64,000 nucleotides of DNA from Oceanospirillum sanctuarii (GTDB lineage: Bacteria > Pseudomonadota > Gammaproteobacteria > Pseudomonadales > Halomonadaceae). Where the stretch lies: assembly GCF_002150805.1 (NCBI RefSeq), contig NZ_MTBA01000009.1, forward strand, positions 1 through 64,000. Direction: 5' to 3'. This document shows positions 34,453 through 43,873 of the stretch, in pieces. A program made the position numbers and the translations under genes. Positions within the stretch are counted from its first letter, which is position 1. Each line of letters starts with the position of its first letter. The notes beneath the pieces were generated by a model that saw only the letters and a list, made by a program, of their open reading frames with translations, ran no database searches and was not told where the DNA came from.

Positions 34453-35097
34453 TCAAACTGCCGGAAACACCACGACTTCATCTCCTTCCTGCCAGGGCTC
34501 AAACTTGGTCATGGCCTGCAGAAATACCGGATGTTCTAACCAGTTCTGCAGCCATTGCTGCAACTTCGGATACGGTAGTGCGTAAAAAGTTTGCCGGTCG
34601 ACGTGGGCGAACTGGCGGACAAAGGGCATGATGCCGATATCGGCGATGCTGATGGTGTTCCCCAGCAGATAAGGTCGGTCAGTCAGCAATCCCTCAAGAA
34701 CCTTTAAGAACACTTCACCGTGCTGGCGGTATTCCTGCTGGCTCATCTCTGGATGGCGGTCGGCGTATTTATAGCGATCCAGCCAGTGTTTAAAGTCGCC
34801 ATCGTTCTGATCCAGAAGCCCTGCTGCTAACTGCAGATCTACATCTAACAGCCCTTCGGGGTCGTTCTGCGCCAGTGCCCATTCCAGAATCTCCCGGCTC
34901 TCTTCAATCACGCGGTCATCCGGCAATTCCAGTACAGGAACCGTTCCCTTTGGGCTGATTTCCAGCATAGGTGCGGGTTTGTTTTTCAGGACGATCTCCC
35001 GCAGTTCAACCTTTAATCCGGCAAACAAAAGCCCGAGTCGGGCGCGCATAGCGTAAGGACATCGACGAAAGGAGTAGAGGCGGGGCAGGGAGCTCAT
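34453..35097 (-). CDS. Glutathione S-transferase family protein
   Basis: 214-aa cytoplasmic GST. The N-terminal thioredoxin-fold domain carries CPYAMRARL (Cys13) and the glutathione-binding GTVPVLELPDDRVIEESREIL; the C-terminal domain is all-helical (NTISIADIGIMPFVRQFAHVD). The CPYA motif resembles Grx2/omega-type enzymes acting by thiol transfer. It is a single gene, starting opposite the TRAP operon promoter. Confidence 0.85.
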   Translation of the reverse strand: MSSLPRLYSFRRCPYAMRARLGLLFAGLKVELREIVLKNKPAPMLEISPKGTVPVLELPDDRVIEESREILEWALAQNDPEGLLDVDLQLAAGLLDQNDGDFKHWLDRYKYADRHPEMSQQEYRQHGEVFLKVLEGLLTDRPYLLGNTISIADIGIMPFVRQFAHVDRQTFYALPYPKLQQWLQNWLEHPVFLQAMTKFEPWQEGDEVVVFPAV

Positions 35098-35221
35098 ATC
35101 AGGTGGTTTCCGGAGTGTTTATAAAAGAGGGTTTTCGCTTAAAGCCCTTTAAAATCAATGGCTTTAGCGATGCTGGCTGTTGTATCAGTTTAAACAATGC
35201 CGGATAGGTTCGCCAATCGGG

Positions 35222-35272
35222 CTACGTAGTTCTACGGAGTCGGTTGCGTAGTTTCAACAGGGTGGCTACGTA
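35222..35272. promoter_or_regulatory. Paired CTACGTA motifs upstream of dctP
   Basis: CTACGTA at 35222-35228 and again at 35266-35272, 44 bp apart, with related CTACGG and GCGTAG between. The same heptamer is paired in front of the histidine-kinase gene at 38801-38831, so these are likely sites of the NarL-type regulator encoded at 40431. Confidence 0.55.
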
Positions 35273-35409
35273 CTCACCCGAATAGTGGGGGATATTTGTT
35301 TTTGTAACTATCTCAGCCGTTCCAGAAACCCGCAGGTCTGAACCAGCCACAAGGCTGATGCCGGATGATCTGCCGGGCATTCCGACAAACGCTGAGGATG
35401 ATAAAAACA

Positions 35410-36501
35410 ATGTTTAGCGCTCTGAAAAAGATTTCCTTCGGTAAGAAGGCACTGGCAGCGGCAACCTGCCTGAGCTTCCTTGCGGCTCCTGCGATGGCTG
35501 CTGAGAAAGTTTACAAACTGAAAATGGCTGAAGGCTGGCCGACTAACTTCCCGATCTTCGGTGATGCGCCACGCAACATGGCGAAGATGGCGGAAGAGAT
35601 GTCCAATGGTCGTCTGAAGATCACCATCGATTCTTCCAACAAGCACAAAGCGCCGCTGGCGATTTTCGATATGGTGAAAGGTGGTCAGTACGATATGGGC
35701 CACACCGCTTCCTACTACTGGAAGGGTAAAGATCCTAACACCCTGTTCTTCACCACGATGCCTTTCGGTATGACGGCTCCAGAACAATACGGCTGGTTTT
35801 ACCACGGTGGTGGTATGGAGCTGATGCAGAAGGTGTACAAGCGTCACCGTATGCTGTCTTTCCCTGGCGGTAACACCGGCATCCAGATGGGTGGCTGGTT
35901 CCGTAAAGAGATCAACTCTGTTGAAGACCTGCAGGGTCTGAAGATGCGTATTCCGGGTTTCGCGGGTGAGGTTCTGGCAGAGCTGGGTGCTAAGCCGACT
36001 AACATCGCAACCGGTGAGCTGTACACCTCTCTTGAGCGTAACACCATCGATGCACTGGAGTGGGTAGGCCCGTCTCTGGATCTGCGTATGGGCTTCCACA
36101 AGATCGCTCCTTACTACTACACCGGTTGGCATGAGCCAGCGACTGAGCTGCAGTTCCTGATCAACGAGCGTAGCTGGAAGAAGCTGCCTAAAGATCTGCA
36201 GGAGATCCTGCGTGTAGCGATGCGTACTGCAGCGTATGACATGTACATCCAGTCGACTCACGCGTCCGGCGAAAACTGGGCAACCATGACTCAGGAATAC
36301 CCGAATATTCAGGTTAAGCGTTTCCCTGCTGACGTTATCGAAGCGATGCGTGCTGCGAACGACAAACTGCTGGCTGAGAAAGCAGCGGCTAACCCTGTAG
36401 CGAAAGAGATCATCGAATCTCAGGCTCAGTACCTGAAGCAGGTTCGTGCCTGGACCAACATTGCGGATAAGCAATACCTGGATTCCATCGCGGGTGAATA
36501 A
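35410..36501 (+). CDS. dctP: TRAP transporter substrate-binding protein (TakP/DctP type)
   Basis: 363-aa periplasmic receptor of a TRAP transporter. The signal peptide ends near APAMA. The patterns NTGIQMGGWFRKEINSVEDLQGLKMRIPG, DALEWVGPSLDLRMGF and YYTGWHEPATEL are those of the TakP/lactate-type DctP subfamily that binds 2-oxo acids or lactate; the Arg in LKMRIPG would contact the carboxylate. ATG at 35410 gives a proper signal peptide (GAGG lies 12 bases upstream). It is followed by a hairpin and then dctQ and dctM. Confidence 0.9.
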   Translation: MFSALKKISFGKKALAAATCLSFLAAPAMAAEKVYKLKMAEGWPTNFPIFGDAPRNMAKMAEEMSNGRLKITIDSSNKHKAPLAIFDMVKGGQYDMGHTASYYWKGKDPNTLFFTTMPFGMTAPEQYGWFYHGGGMELMQKVYKRHRMLSFPGGNTGIQMGGWFRKEINSVEDLQGLKMRIPGFAGEVLAELGAKPTNIATGELYTSLERNTIDALEWVGPSLDLRMGFHKIAPYYYTGWHEPATELQFLINERSWKKLPKDLQEILRVAMRTAAYDMYIQSTHASGENWATMTQEYPNIQVKRFPADVIEAMRAANDKLLAEKAAANPVAKEIIESQAQYLKQVRAWTNIADKQYLDSIAGE

Positions 36502-36518
36502 GACCTGTTGATACAGTG

Positions 36519-36556
36519 ACCCCAACCGGAACGTGCCTTTTGGTTGGGGTTGCTCT
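36519..36556 (+). terminator. Intra-operon hairpin between dctP and dctQ
   Basis: ACCCCAACC (36519-36527) pairs with GGTTGGGGT (36542-36550), followed by a T-rich tail. It is probably a partial terminator or mRNA stabiliser giving more binding protein than membrane subunits. Confidence 0.65.
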
Positions 36557-36613
36557 TTTCTGATCTGACGCTTTTTCCCTTTCTACTATCACCTTGCCCC
36601 GATAGGAATAGCT

Positions 36614-37165
36614 ATGTCCCCGACATCTGCGCCTCTGCTTGTGCGACTGGAGAATGGCCTTAACTGGGTCTCCGATCGTCTGGGCACTTTTTCTGCCCTG
36701 TTATTTCTGCTGCTGCTGGTAAACGTTTTTTATGACGTGCTGGCGCGCTATCTCTGGAACGATGTGTCTATCGCCCTTCAGGAGCTGGAATGGCACCTGT
36801 TTGCGGCCATGTTTCTGTTTGGGGTGCCTTACACCCTGAAAGCTGGCGGCCATGTTCGTGTGGATCTGATCTATGAGCGTCTGTCGCCGAATGCCCGCGC
36901 CTGGATCGATCTGATGGGTACGCTGGTGTTCCTGTTTCCTTTCTGCCTGTTGGTGGGTTGGTTCGGTATCGACTTTGTGAAAGAAGCTTATGAGCTGGGT
37001 GAGAGTAGTGGTGATCCGGGTGGTTTGTCCCATCGTTGGATTATTAAAGCGGCTATTCCGGTGTCCTTCGGCTTTATGGCGGTCAGTGGTCTGGGGCTGC
37101 TGTTAAATTCTGTGAATACCCTTCTGGGTCACCACAAACCGATTTATCACAAAACAGAGCTGTAG
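36614..37165 (+). CDS. dctQ: TRAP transporter small membrane subunit
   Basis: 183-aa four-TM DctQ protein. Visible signatures: NVFYDVLARYLWNDVSIALQELEWHLFAAMFLFG and the polar VRVDLIYERLSPNARAWIDL. It joins DctM in the inner membrane. AGGAAT precedes the ATG, and dctM follows after 9 bp. Confidence 0.9.
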   Translation: MSPTSAPLLVRLENGLNWVSDRLGTFSALLFLLLLVNVFYDVLARYLWNDVSIALQELEWHLFAAMFLFGVPYTLKAGGHVRVDLIYERLSPNARAWIDLMGTLVFLFPFCLLVGWFGIDFVKEAYELGESSGDPGGLSHRWIIKAAIPVSFGFMAVSGLGLLLNSVNTLLGHHKPIYHKTEL

Positions 37166-37174
37166 GAGACCGTC

Positions 37175-38461
37175 ATGACAGGTATTTTGATGTTCGCGGC
37201 GGCTCTGGTGCTGCTGCTGTTAGGTTTTCCCGTCGCCTTCACCTTTGGTGGTGTGGCGCTGATCTTCGGTGTATTTGCCGAAGGTATGGATATGTTCGCC
37301 TTTATGCCGTTCCGTGTGATGAGCATCATGCAGAACACGGTGATGATGGCGATTCCGCTATTTATCTTTATGGGGCTGGTGCTGCAGAAAACCCGTCTGG
37401 CGGAACAGCTGCTGGAATCCATGGGTACCCTGTTTGGTCAGGTGCGTGGCGGTATCGCCATCTCCACTATTCTGGTGGGGGCGCTGCTGGCGGCTTCCAC
37501 TGGTGTTGTGGGTGCATCCGTTGTGGCAATGGGTCTTATCTCACTGCCGGTGATGATGAAGTACCAGTACGACAAGCGTCTGGCCTGCGGCACCATCTGT
37601 GCGTCCGGTACGCTGGGGCAGATTATTCCACCGTCTATCATTCTGATTATTCTGGGTGACGTGATGGGTATCCCGGTGGGTGATCTGTTTCAGGCAGCCG
37701 TTGGCCCGGGTGTACTGCTGATTGTGGCTTATATCGTTTATATCCTGATCTACACCTGGCTGAAGCCTGAGGCTGCTCCTGCCATGCCGGTGGAAGAGGG
37801 CGTTGACCGTAAGGCGCTTTACTTCAAAGCAATTCGTGCCATTGTGCCGCCGCTGGCGCTGATTCTGGTGGTGCTGGGTTCAATCTTTGCTGGTATCGCC
37901 ACGCCGACCGAATCTGCTGCCCTGGGTGGAGCCGGCGCGGTGTTGCTGGCAATTTTCTACAAGCAGTTCAGCTGGAAGATGGTATTCGACAGCAGTATTG
38001 AAACGGTTAAAGTCACCGCGATGGTATTTGCCATTCTGCTGGGTGCGACGGCGTTCGCGATGGCCTTCTCTTACACCGGTGGTGAAGAGGTGGTTGAAGA
38101 GCTGCTGCTGGGCTTGCCGGGCGAGAAGTGGGGCTTCCTAGTGCTGTCTATGATCGTAATTATGATTCTGGGCTTCTTTATCGATTTCGTGGAGATCTCC
38201 TTTATCATCGTGCCGATTCTGGTGCCGATTGCTGAGATTCTGGGTATCAACATGACCTGGTTTGCGATCCTGATTGCGATGAACCTGCAGACTTCATTCC
38301 TGACACCGCCCTTTGGATTCAGTCTCTTCTATCTGAAAGGGGTTGCGCCGAAAGGGGTTACCACCATGGATATCTACAAGGGTGTGATGCCGTTTATCGC
38401 CCTGCAGGTGCTGGTATTGCTGGCGCTGCTGTTCTTCCCCGAGTTCATGGGTTTTGAATAA
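37175..38461 (+). CDS. dctM: TRAP transporter large membrane subunit
   Basis: 428-aa sodium-driven permease of the DctM/elevator type with about 11-12 membrane segments. Family patterns: GGIAISTILVGALLAASTGVVGASVV, CASGTLGQIIPPSIILIILGD, IATPTESAALGGAGA, and QTSFLTPPFGFSLFYLKG. It starts with AGGAG at good spacing. The gene's last codons and stop lie in a degenerate 18-bp repeat that continues downstream. Confidence 0.93.
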   Translation: MTGILMFAAALVLLLLGFPVAFTFGGVALIFGVFAEGMDMFAFMPFRVMSIMQNTVMMAIPLFIFMGLVLQKTRLAEQLLESMGTLFGQVRGGIAISTILVGALLAASTGVVGASVVAMGLISLPVMMKYQYDKRLACGTICASGTLGQIIPPSIILIILGDVMGIPVGDLFQAAVGPGVLLIVAYIVYILIYTWLKPEAAPAMPVEEGVDRKALYFKAIRAIVPPLALILVVLGSIFAGIATPTESAALGGAGAVLLAIFYKQFSWKMVFDSSIETVKVTAMVFAILLGATAFAMAFSYTGGEEVVEELLLGLPGEKWGFLVLSMIVIMILGFFIDFVEISFIIVPILVPIAEILGINMTWFAILIAMNLQTSFLTPPFGFSLFYLKGVAPKGVTTMDIYKGVMPFIALQVLVLLALLFFPEFMGFE

Positions 38462-38515
38462 ATAGTTGGTTTTGGATAAGAGCGGGTTTTGAATAAAGAG
38501 CGTTGTTTTGAAGAA
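38449..38515. repeat. Degenerate ~18-bp tandem repeat spanning the dctM stop
   Basis: Four imperfect copies of GGTTTTGAATAA occur at 38449, 38468, 38484 and 38503. The first contains the stop codon of dctM. Confidence 0.5.
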
Positions 38516-38954
38516 CCCGGCTTAGATTAGACGAAAACCTGATCTGAATATGAGCCGCAACTGCAAGCGGCTTACATCAGTAACTTCTTTTTGCATGGTT
38601 GGGTTGGCAACAACCCGATTCCCTTGGCATCGTCCGGCATCAGCCTGCCGGCACAGTGATTTCCGGATCGATGCACTGCTCCCGATATTTCAGGTGGTCA
38701 TACATAGAGGGCCATTTTGAAATCGGGAGCAGACTTTTCCATATCTAATCGTCTCTCTTGCTTTAAATCCACTTCAAATTTCCACGATCCCTCCGTAAAA
38801 CTACGTAGGGGTATCCCCCTTTTTCTACGTAAAGAGTGTCCGTAAGCACTCTTCTGTCTTGCCTGATGGCGGCATTATCCTGACAATAGCCTTCCATCTA
38901 AAAACAATACCGGCAGGATGCCCGCTAAAAAACAGGTAGGGTTGTTCTGCTGAT
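38462..38954. other. Non-coding stretch between the TRAP operon and the kinase gene
   Basis: About 490 bp. It contains the repeat tail, stems such as AGCCGC/GCGGCT near 38560 and GGGTTG/CAACCC near 38605, and the CTACGTA pair at 38801-38831. No coding signal is seen. A classical terminator of dctPQM is not obvious. Confidence 0.5.
38801..38831. promoter_or_regulatory. Paired CTACGTA motifs upstream of the kinase gene
   Basis: CTACGTA at 38801-38807 and 38825-38831, 24 bp apart, with the palindrome AGGGGTATCCCCT between them. It matches the pair upstream of dctP and suggests autoregulation. Confidence 0.55.
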
Positions 38955-40385
38955 ATGAGTCTGAAAACCAAAATTCTTCTGCTGGCGCTGGTGCCTCTGA
39001 TGCTGGTGACCACCAGTATCACGCTGATCAGTGCGCAACAGGTGAAAAGGCTGAGCGAAACCGAGATCGCCATCTTTGAGCACAATCTGCTCGAATCCAA
39101 ACGTACTGAACTGCAGCATTACGTCAGTCTGGCGATGAGCAGTATCTCCCCAATTCTGAATCGTACCGATCTGAGTGAAGAAGAAGCTCAGGAGCAGGTC
39201 AAAGCCGTGCTGGCGGCGATCACCTTCGGCAGTGACGGTTACTTCTTTGTTTATGACAAGCATGGCGTCAATCTGGTGCACCCGATTCAGCCGGAACTGG
39301 TGGGGCTGAATCTGATCGATATGCAGGATGCTCAGGGTGATTTTGTCATTCAGCGCCTGCTTGAGCTGTCCCATACCGGTGGTGGCTATCATCACTATAT
39401 GTGGAATAAGCCCTCTAACGGTCAGGAGTCCGAGAAGATTGGCTATGTGATCGAGCTGCCCCGCTGGAACTGGATGCTGGGTACCGGGCTTTATATTGAT
39501 GATATTGCGGAAGAAGTGGCGAAAATCCGCCATGAAGTGAAGCTGAATATCCGCAATACTTTCTTTACCGTGCTGGCGATTACCACCATCACCATCGGGT
39601 TGATCGTGGTATTTGTGATTCTGTTTAATGTCCACGAACACCGGTTGGCGGATTCCCGCCTGAAGGAGCTGGTGCATAAAACCGTTCAGTTTCAGGAATC
39701 AGAGCGTCGCCGTTTCTCCCGTGAGCTGCACGATGGCATCAATCAGTTGCTGGTTTCTGCCAAGTTCCGGCTGGAGCTGGGGGCGGACAGTGTTGGAGAT
39801 AAGAATCCCAAGGCTCAGTCCCATCTGGCTAAAGCCTCTGCGGTTATGAACGAGGCGATTCAGGAGATCCGGCGTATTTCCCATGATCTTCGCCCCAGTG
39901 CACTGGATGATCTGGGTTTGATTCCGGCTATGACTATGGTGCTGGATGAGTTCCGTTTACGAACCGGTATGACGGTTGAACAGAATACGCCGCCTTGTCG
40001 TATGCGTCTGCCGGAAGAGATAGAAACCACCCTGTACCGAATCGTGCAGGAAGCGCTGACCAATGTTGAGCGTCATTCAGAGGCGAAACACCTGAAAGTC
40101 ACCACGGGCTGGCACAAAGATACCTTCCATCTGACCCTGGTGGACGACGGTGTTGGCTTTAATGTCCATGACGTGATGAGTGGCAGCGGAATTGGCCTGC
40201 GCAATATGCGGGAGCGGGTCGAATTTCTCTCCGGCGACTTTATTATTGAATCAGCCCCGAGACAGGGAACCCTTGTCCGGGCGCAGTTCCCCATGCACAG
40301 CTGGCAACCCCTGCTGCTGCAGGAAAAAAATATGAGCAGTGATGATCCGCTGCCTGATAACTTAACCGGACAGCTACCGGGCTAA
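38955..40385 (+). CDS. Cache-domain sensor histidine kinase (NarX/HisKA_3 type)
   Basis: 476-aa inner-membrane sensor. TM1 is about residues 7-28, and a periplasmic single-cache domain follows (GSDGYFFVYDKHGVNLVHP, then GYVIELPRWNWMLGTGLYIDD), TM2 is near 200-222, the HisKA_3 phospho-acceptor is in SRELHDGINQLLVSAKF, and the HATPase has LYRIVQEALTNVERHSEA and GSGIGLRNMRERV. sCache_2 domains often bind small carboxylates, which suits control of the adjacent TRAP uptake system. The partner regulator follows 45 bp later. Confidence 0.88.
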   Translation: MSLKTKILLLALVPLMLVTTSITLISAQQVKRLSETEIAIFEHNLLESKRTELQHYVSLAMSSISPILNRTDLSEEEAQEQVKAVLAAITFGSDGYFFVYDKHGVNLVHPIQPELVGLNLIDMQDAQGDFVIQRLLELSHTGGGYHHYMWNKPSNGQESEKIGYVIELPRWNWMLGTGLYIDDIAEEVAKIRHEVKLNIRNTFFTVLAITTITIGLIVVFVILFNVHEHRLADSRLKELVHKTVQFQESERRRFSRELHDGINQLLVSAKFRLELGADSVGDKNPKAQSHLAKASAVMNEAIQEIRRISHDLRPSALDDLGLIPAMTMVLDEFRLRTGMTVEQNTPPCRMRLPEEIETTLYRIVQEALTNVERHSEAKHLKVTTGWHKDTFHLTLVDDGVGFNVHDVMSGSGIGLRNMRERVEFLSGDFIIESAPRQGTLVRAQFPMHSWQPLLLQEKNMSSDDPLPDNLTGQLPG

Positions 40386-40430
40386 AGCATTCAACAGCCC
40401 GATACTGACCCGTGAACACAGAGAATTGCG

Positions 40431-41099
40431 ATGACTGAGCAAGCAAGTCCATCAGACCGTTCCGTTTCAGCTCCGATTAAACTCCTCTTGGTGGATGACC
40501 ACCCTCTGGTGCGCGATGGAATTAGGGCGCGTTTTGAGGCCGATGAACTGATCGAAGTGATCGGCGAAGCTCAGAACGGTCAGCAGGCACTGGATTTTGT
40601 CAGCCAGAAGATGCCGGATGTGGTGCTGATGGATGTCAGTATGCCGGTGATGAATGGTCTTGAGGCGACCCAGCATTTGCGACACTTGTATCCGACCATG
40701 CCGGTACTGATTTTGAGTATGCACGACAGTCGTGAATATATTCAGCAGCTGGTGCAAACCGGTGCATCCGGTTATGTGCTGAAGGATGTCAGCTCTGACG
40801 AATTAGTGCGCGCGATTCAAACGGTTTATCAGGGTGGCAGTTATTTCAGTGCTGGTGTGTCTCAGATGCTGTTTCAGGGACAGGTTCAGGCCAGTGAACA
40901 GAAGCAGGCACTGACCCCCCGTGAAGAGACGGTACTACGTCATCTGGCAGAAGGCAGCAGCAATAAAGAGATCGCCCGGGCGCTTGATATCAGTGTCAGA
41001 ACAGTGGAGACCCATCGCCAGAATATTAAGCAGAAGCTGGATATTCACACGGCGGCAGGCCTTGCCCGATACGCAATTGAGCAGGGACTAGTGAGCTGA
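40431..41099 (+). CDS. NarL/LuxR-type response regulator
   Basis: 222-aa regulator with a receiver domain (VDDHPLVRDG, phospho-acceptor Asp68 in VVLMDVSMPVMNG, Lys in GYVLKD) and a C-terminal LuxR helix-turn-helix (LTPREETVLRHLAEGSSNKEIARALDISVRTVETHRQNIKQKL). It is the partner of the preceding kinase. It probably recognises the CTACGTA pairs found upstream of the TRAP operon and of its own operon. Confidence 0.9.
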   Translation: MTEQASPSDRSVSAPIKLLLVDDHPLVRDGIRARFEADELIEVIGEAQNGQQALDFVSQKMPDVVLMDVSMPVMNGLEATQHLRHLYPTMPVLILSMHDSREYIQQLVQTGASGYVLKDVSSDELVRAIQTVYQGGSYFSAGVSQMLFQGQVQASEQKQALTPREETVLRHLAEGSSNKEIARALDISVRTVETHRQNIKQKLDIHTAAGLARYAIEQGLVS

Positions 41100-41152
41100 T
41101 TTAAGCCAATCCGGTGAAAACAAACCTGTAATCAGGTCAAAGTCCAGATGCA

Positions 41153-41187
41153 AAAAGGCCCCGATTTAAGCGGGGCCTTTTGTTTTC
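41153..41187 (+). terminator. Terminator of the kinase-regulator operon
   Basis: AAAAAGGCCCCG/CGGGGCCTTTT stem with loop ATTTAAG, followed by T's. It lies between convergent genes and has an A-run on the left, so it may act both ways. Confidence 0.9.
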
Positions 41188-41208
41188 AGCTCGATAAGCT
41201 GTTCGTGA

Positions 41209-42807
41209 TCAGTGAGTTTTAAAACGGCTGATCAGTTGGTTCAGGTCGCGGACTTCGGCCTGAATCTCTTCTGTGGCACGTACAACCTGTTGAGAGTCGG
41301 TACGGGTTTGTTCGGCAACATTGGAGATGCTGACGATACGCTGGTCAATATCATCGGCTACCTGACTTTGCTCTTCTGCAGCGGTGGCGATCAGGGTGTT
41401 CATGGAGCTGATGGTGTCGACGGCACCGGCGATATGTACCAGTGCTTCAGAAGCCTGTTCCGCCTGCTCAACACTGCTTTTCGCCAGAGTGGAGCTCTGC
41501 TGCATGGAAGTAACCGCGTTGCGGGACTCGCTCTGCAGGCGTTCAATAATCACGCGGATCTCTTCGGTGGATTCCTGAGTACGCTGTGCCAGAGTACGAA
41601 CCTCATCCGCAACCACGGCAAAACCACGACCCTGTTCACCGGCTCGGGCTGCCTCAATCGCCGCGTTCAGAGCCAGCAGGTTAGTTTGTTCGGCGATACC
41701 TGTGATCACTTCCAGAACCTTACCGATCTCTTCTGATTCTGCTTCCAGACGATCCAGTACACCGGAGGTGCTGTCCAGCTGGTTCGCCATATCGTGAATC
41801 TGATCTACCGCCGCCTGAACAACAGCCATACCGCTGCGGGCTTCGTTATCTGCAGTTTGCGCTGCTTCAGCAGCCTGAGCCGCGTTCTGGGCAACTTCAT
41901 GCACAGTGGCGCTCATCTCGTTCATGGCAGTTGCTACCTGATCGATGTCGTTGTACTGGCGTACTACACCAGCTTCGGCATCTGCGGTTGCTTTGGTCAC
42001 GCTTTCACTGTGTTCTGCGGTGCGTTTAACGGCAGAGCGAGCATTGCTCACCAGTTCTGAAACCTGATCGATCATGGTGTTGTAAGCGGCAAACATTTTG
42101 CCCACTTCGTTGTTGGTGTGATCGACGTTGAAGCGGTGGGTAAAGTCACCACTACCCACGTGGGTCAGACGTTTTTGCAGACGGGTGATGTTATCCATCA
42201 GCAGACGCAGACCGAAGATACGGCCCATAACCACCATAAAGACAATCAGAATCACACAGACAAAGGCGGTCATCAGCTGGGTTCGTGTCAGATCGCTGGA
42301 TGCCTTGGTCATCATGATCACGGCTTTATTCATTTCACCAAGAATGACGGGTGACTCTTTATGAATTTTGCCACGAAGAGCATCTGTCGGATTATCAGCA
42401 TATTGCAGCAGCGTCTTGCTGTAGTCCTTCCAGAGGCTTTCTACTTTTTGCATCTGACCCAGAATCTCCTTGTCGGTGATCGGGTTCATGCCCTGAGCTT
42501 TATTACCGTTGATAATATCTTTGTGTGAACTTTCAAACAGCTGCATGGTTTTCTGCAGGGTAGACTTGTTTTCCACCTGAGCGGCTACCAGCAAGGCTTC
42601 TTTTGCCATCTTCTGGCTCAACATACGCTGGCGGCCAGCAATGTTAATGGTCTGTGGGTCGATCGCCATACTCAGGTAGAGAGAAACACCGGAAGCGATA
42701 GCAAGCAGGAAAATCAGTGCGTAGGAAAGCAGAAACTGAGCATTCAGGCTTTTGGCTCCGACCGCACTAAGAATCGTATCGATCAGCCTGGCAAGTGTAT
42801 TAAACAT
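41209..42807 (-). CDS. Methyl-accepting chemotaxis protein with PilJ-type sensor domain
   Basis: 532-aa chemoreceptor. TM1 is about residues 22-46 and is directly followed by the PilJ/NarX-type helical motif [27 protein letters not shown]2 lies near 175-197, then HAMP, then the signalling domain with the conserved hairpin tip [51 protein letters not shown]. The PilJ-like sensor occurs in receptors for nitrate or pilus surface signals; the ligand is unknown. AAGGAT precedes the start. Confidence 0.92.
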   Translation of the reverse strand: MFNTLARLIDTILSAVGAKSLNAQFLLSYALIFLLAIASGVSLYLSMAIDPQTINIAGRQRMLSQKMAKEALLVAAQVENKSTLQKTMQLFESSHKDIINGNKAQGMNPITDKEILGQMQKVESLWKDYSKTLLQYADNPTDALRGKIHKESPVILGEMNKAVIMMTKASSDLTRTQLMTAFVCVILIVFMVVMGRIFGLRLLMDNITRLQKRLTHVGSGDFTHRFNVDHTNNEVGKMFAAYNTMIDQVSELVSNARSAVKRTAEHSESVTKATADAEAGVVRQYNDIDQVATAMNEMSATVHEVAQNAAQAAEAAQTADNEARSGMAVVQAAVDQIHDMANQLDSTSGVLDRLEAESEEIGKVLEVITGIAEQTNLLALNAAIEAARAGEQGRGFAVVADEVRTLAQRTQESTEEIRVIIERLQSESRNAVTSMQQSSTLAKSSVEQAEQASEALVHIAGAVDTISSMNTLIATAAEEQSQVADDIDQRIVSISNVAEQTRTDSQQVVRATEEIQAEVRDLNQLISRFKTH

Positions 42808-42980
42808 AAGGTGGTCATCCTTAAATGATTTTTATCCCGGGGCTCGTGGGGGATGAGCCGTAATTGAGGGTTTTTATTATCACGGTGGATTTTCAGGGTT
42901 TTGCGCTGGCAATGGAGAACTTGCCGCAAGCTGTAGTTTAGTTAATTGATGACGTTGCGCAATCAACTTTACGATTAAAT

Positions 42981-43619
42981 TCAACCCTCTTTGACGTTGA
43001 GCAGGGTTCTGAGAGTAGTTAATCGCTTACTGGCTGAAGGGCATTCCAGAAGGCTTTGCTTATCAAGGTCACTGATCGGCATCAGGTGGGCAAGGTTCAG
43101 GCTGACACTAACGGCATCCTGCAGATCAAAATGACAATCCAGCCCTTCTGCCAGAGGATGATGGCTGATTCCGGAGAGGAGTTGTGCCAGAGGCTGATGC
43201 TCAGGAGTGATGGGGAGAGGGTTTTCCTCTTCGATCCAGTCAACATCAGCAACGACAAGGCCATCAGCTTCCTGACGGGCCTGCCTGATCTGAAAACGGT
43301 TCAGACCATCGATATTAAGAGAGAGAGTGTTATCCGGTTGAGGATACCAGTCAGAGATCAGTCCGTAGGTGCCGATCATGCCCTTGAGTGAAGCCAGTTG
43401 CTCGTTATTGGCATCACTGGTGAAGATCTCCTGCTGATAGAGAATCCCTATTCCCACCTGATCAGAAAGACACTCCTTTACCATGCGCTCATAACGGGGT
43501 TCCAGCACATTAAGGGGCATAAAGGTCTGTGGGAAAAGCACCCGAGGCAGTATCACCAGCCGTATCTGAGCGGGTAACTGAGGTATGGGGTTTGTGGTTT
43601 TCTGCAGCGCCGGGTCCAT
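42981..43619 (-). CDS. LON substrate-binding-domain protein
   Basis: 212-aa stand-alone Lon N-terminal (LAN) domain protein with no ATPase or protease part. The pattern LVILPRVLFPQTFMPLNVLEPRYERMVKECL matches the PUA-like LON domain family found widely in proteobacteria and eukaryotes; function is unassigned. A Lon-related protease is encoded 2.3 kb away on the other strand, but a functional link is not shown. Confidence 0.85.
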   Translation of the reverse strand: MDPALQKTTNPIPQLPAQIRLVILPRVLFPQTFMPLNVLEPRYERMVKECLSDQVGIGILYQQEIFTSDANNEQLASLKGMIGTYGLISDWYPQPDNTLSLNIDGLNRFQIRQARQEADGLVVADVDWIEEENPLPITPEHQPLAQLLSGISHHPLAEGLDCHFDLQDAVSVSLNLAHLMPISDLDKQSLLECPSASKRLTTLRTLLNVKEG

Positions 43620-43760
43620 GGGCAGGGTCTCTCTGGTTGGTTATTCGCCAACGTCTTATGTCAGCCGTCGGGGAGAACCGGGTTGTACGTATCAGAAAAG
43701 AGTAACTGAGCGGGAAGAAAAGCTCAAAGCCACGATTAAACCGGCACGGAAAGCCAGAAT

Positions 43761-43799
43761 AAAAAAGGGAACAGACGGTAGATAAACCTGACTGTTCCC
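43761..43799 (-). terminator. Terminator of the second chemoreceptor gene
   Basis: GGGAACAG (43767-43774) pairs with CTGTTCCC (43792-43799). On the minus strand it is followed by six T (43766-43761). It lies 75 bp beyond the chemoreceptor stop. Confidence 0.7.
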
Positions 43800-43873
43800 G
43801 AAGGGGAGGTTGGTAAAGCTTTCCGATGCAGAGCAGGTATTAAGCTGCTGGCATCGGGGCTTAATGACGCATA

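Noticed and set aside
43585-43785. 66-aa plus-strand frame upstream of the LON-domain gene
   Set aside because: Partly antisense to that gene, with no ribosome site and no recognisable protein features.
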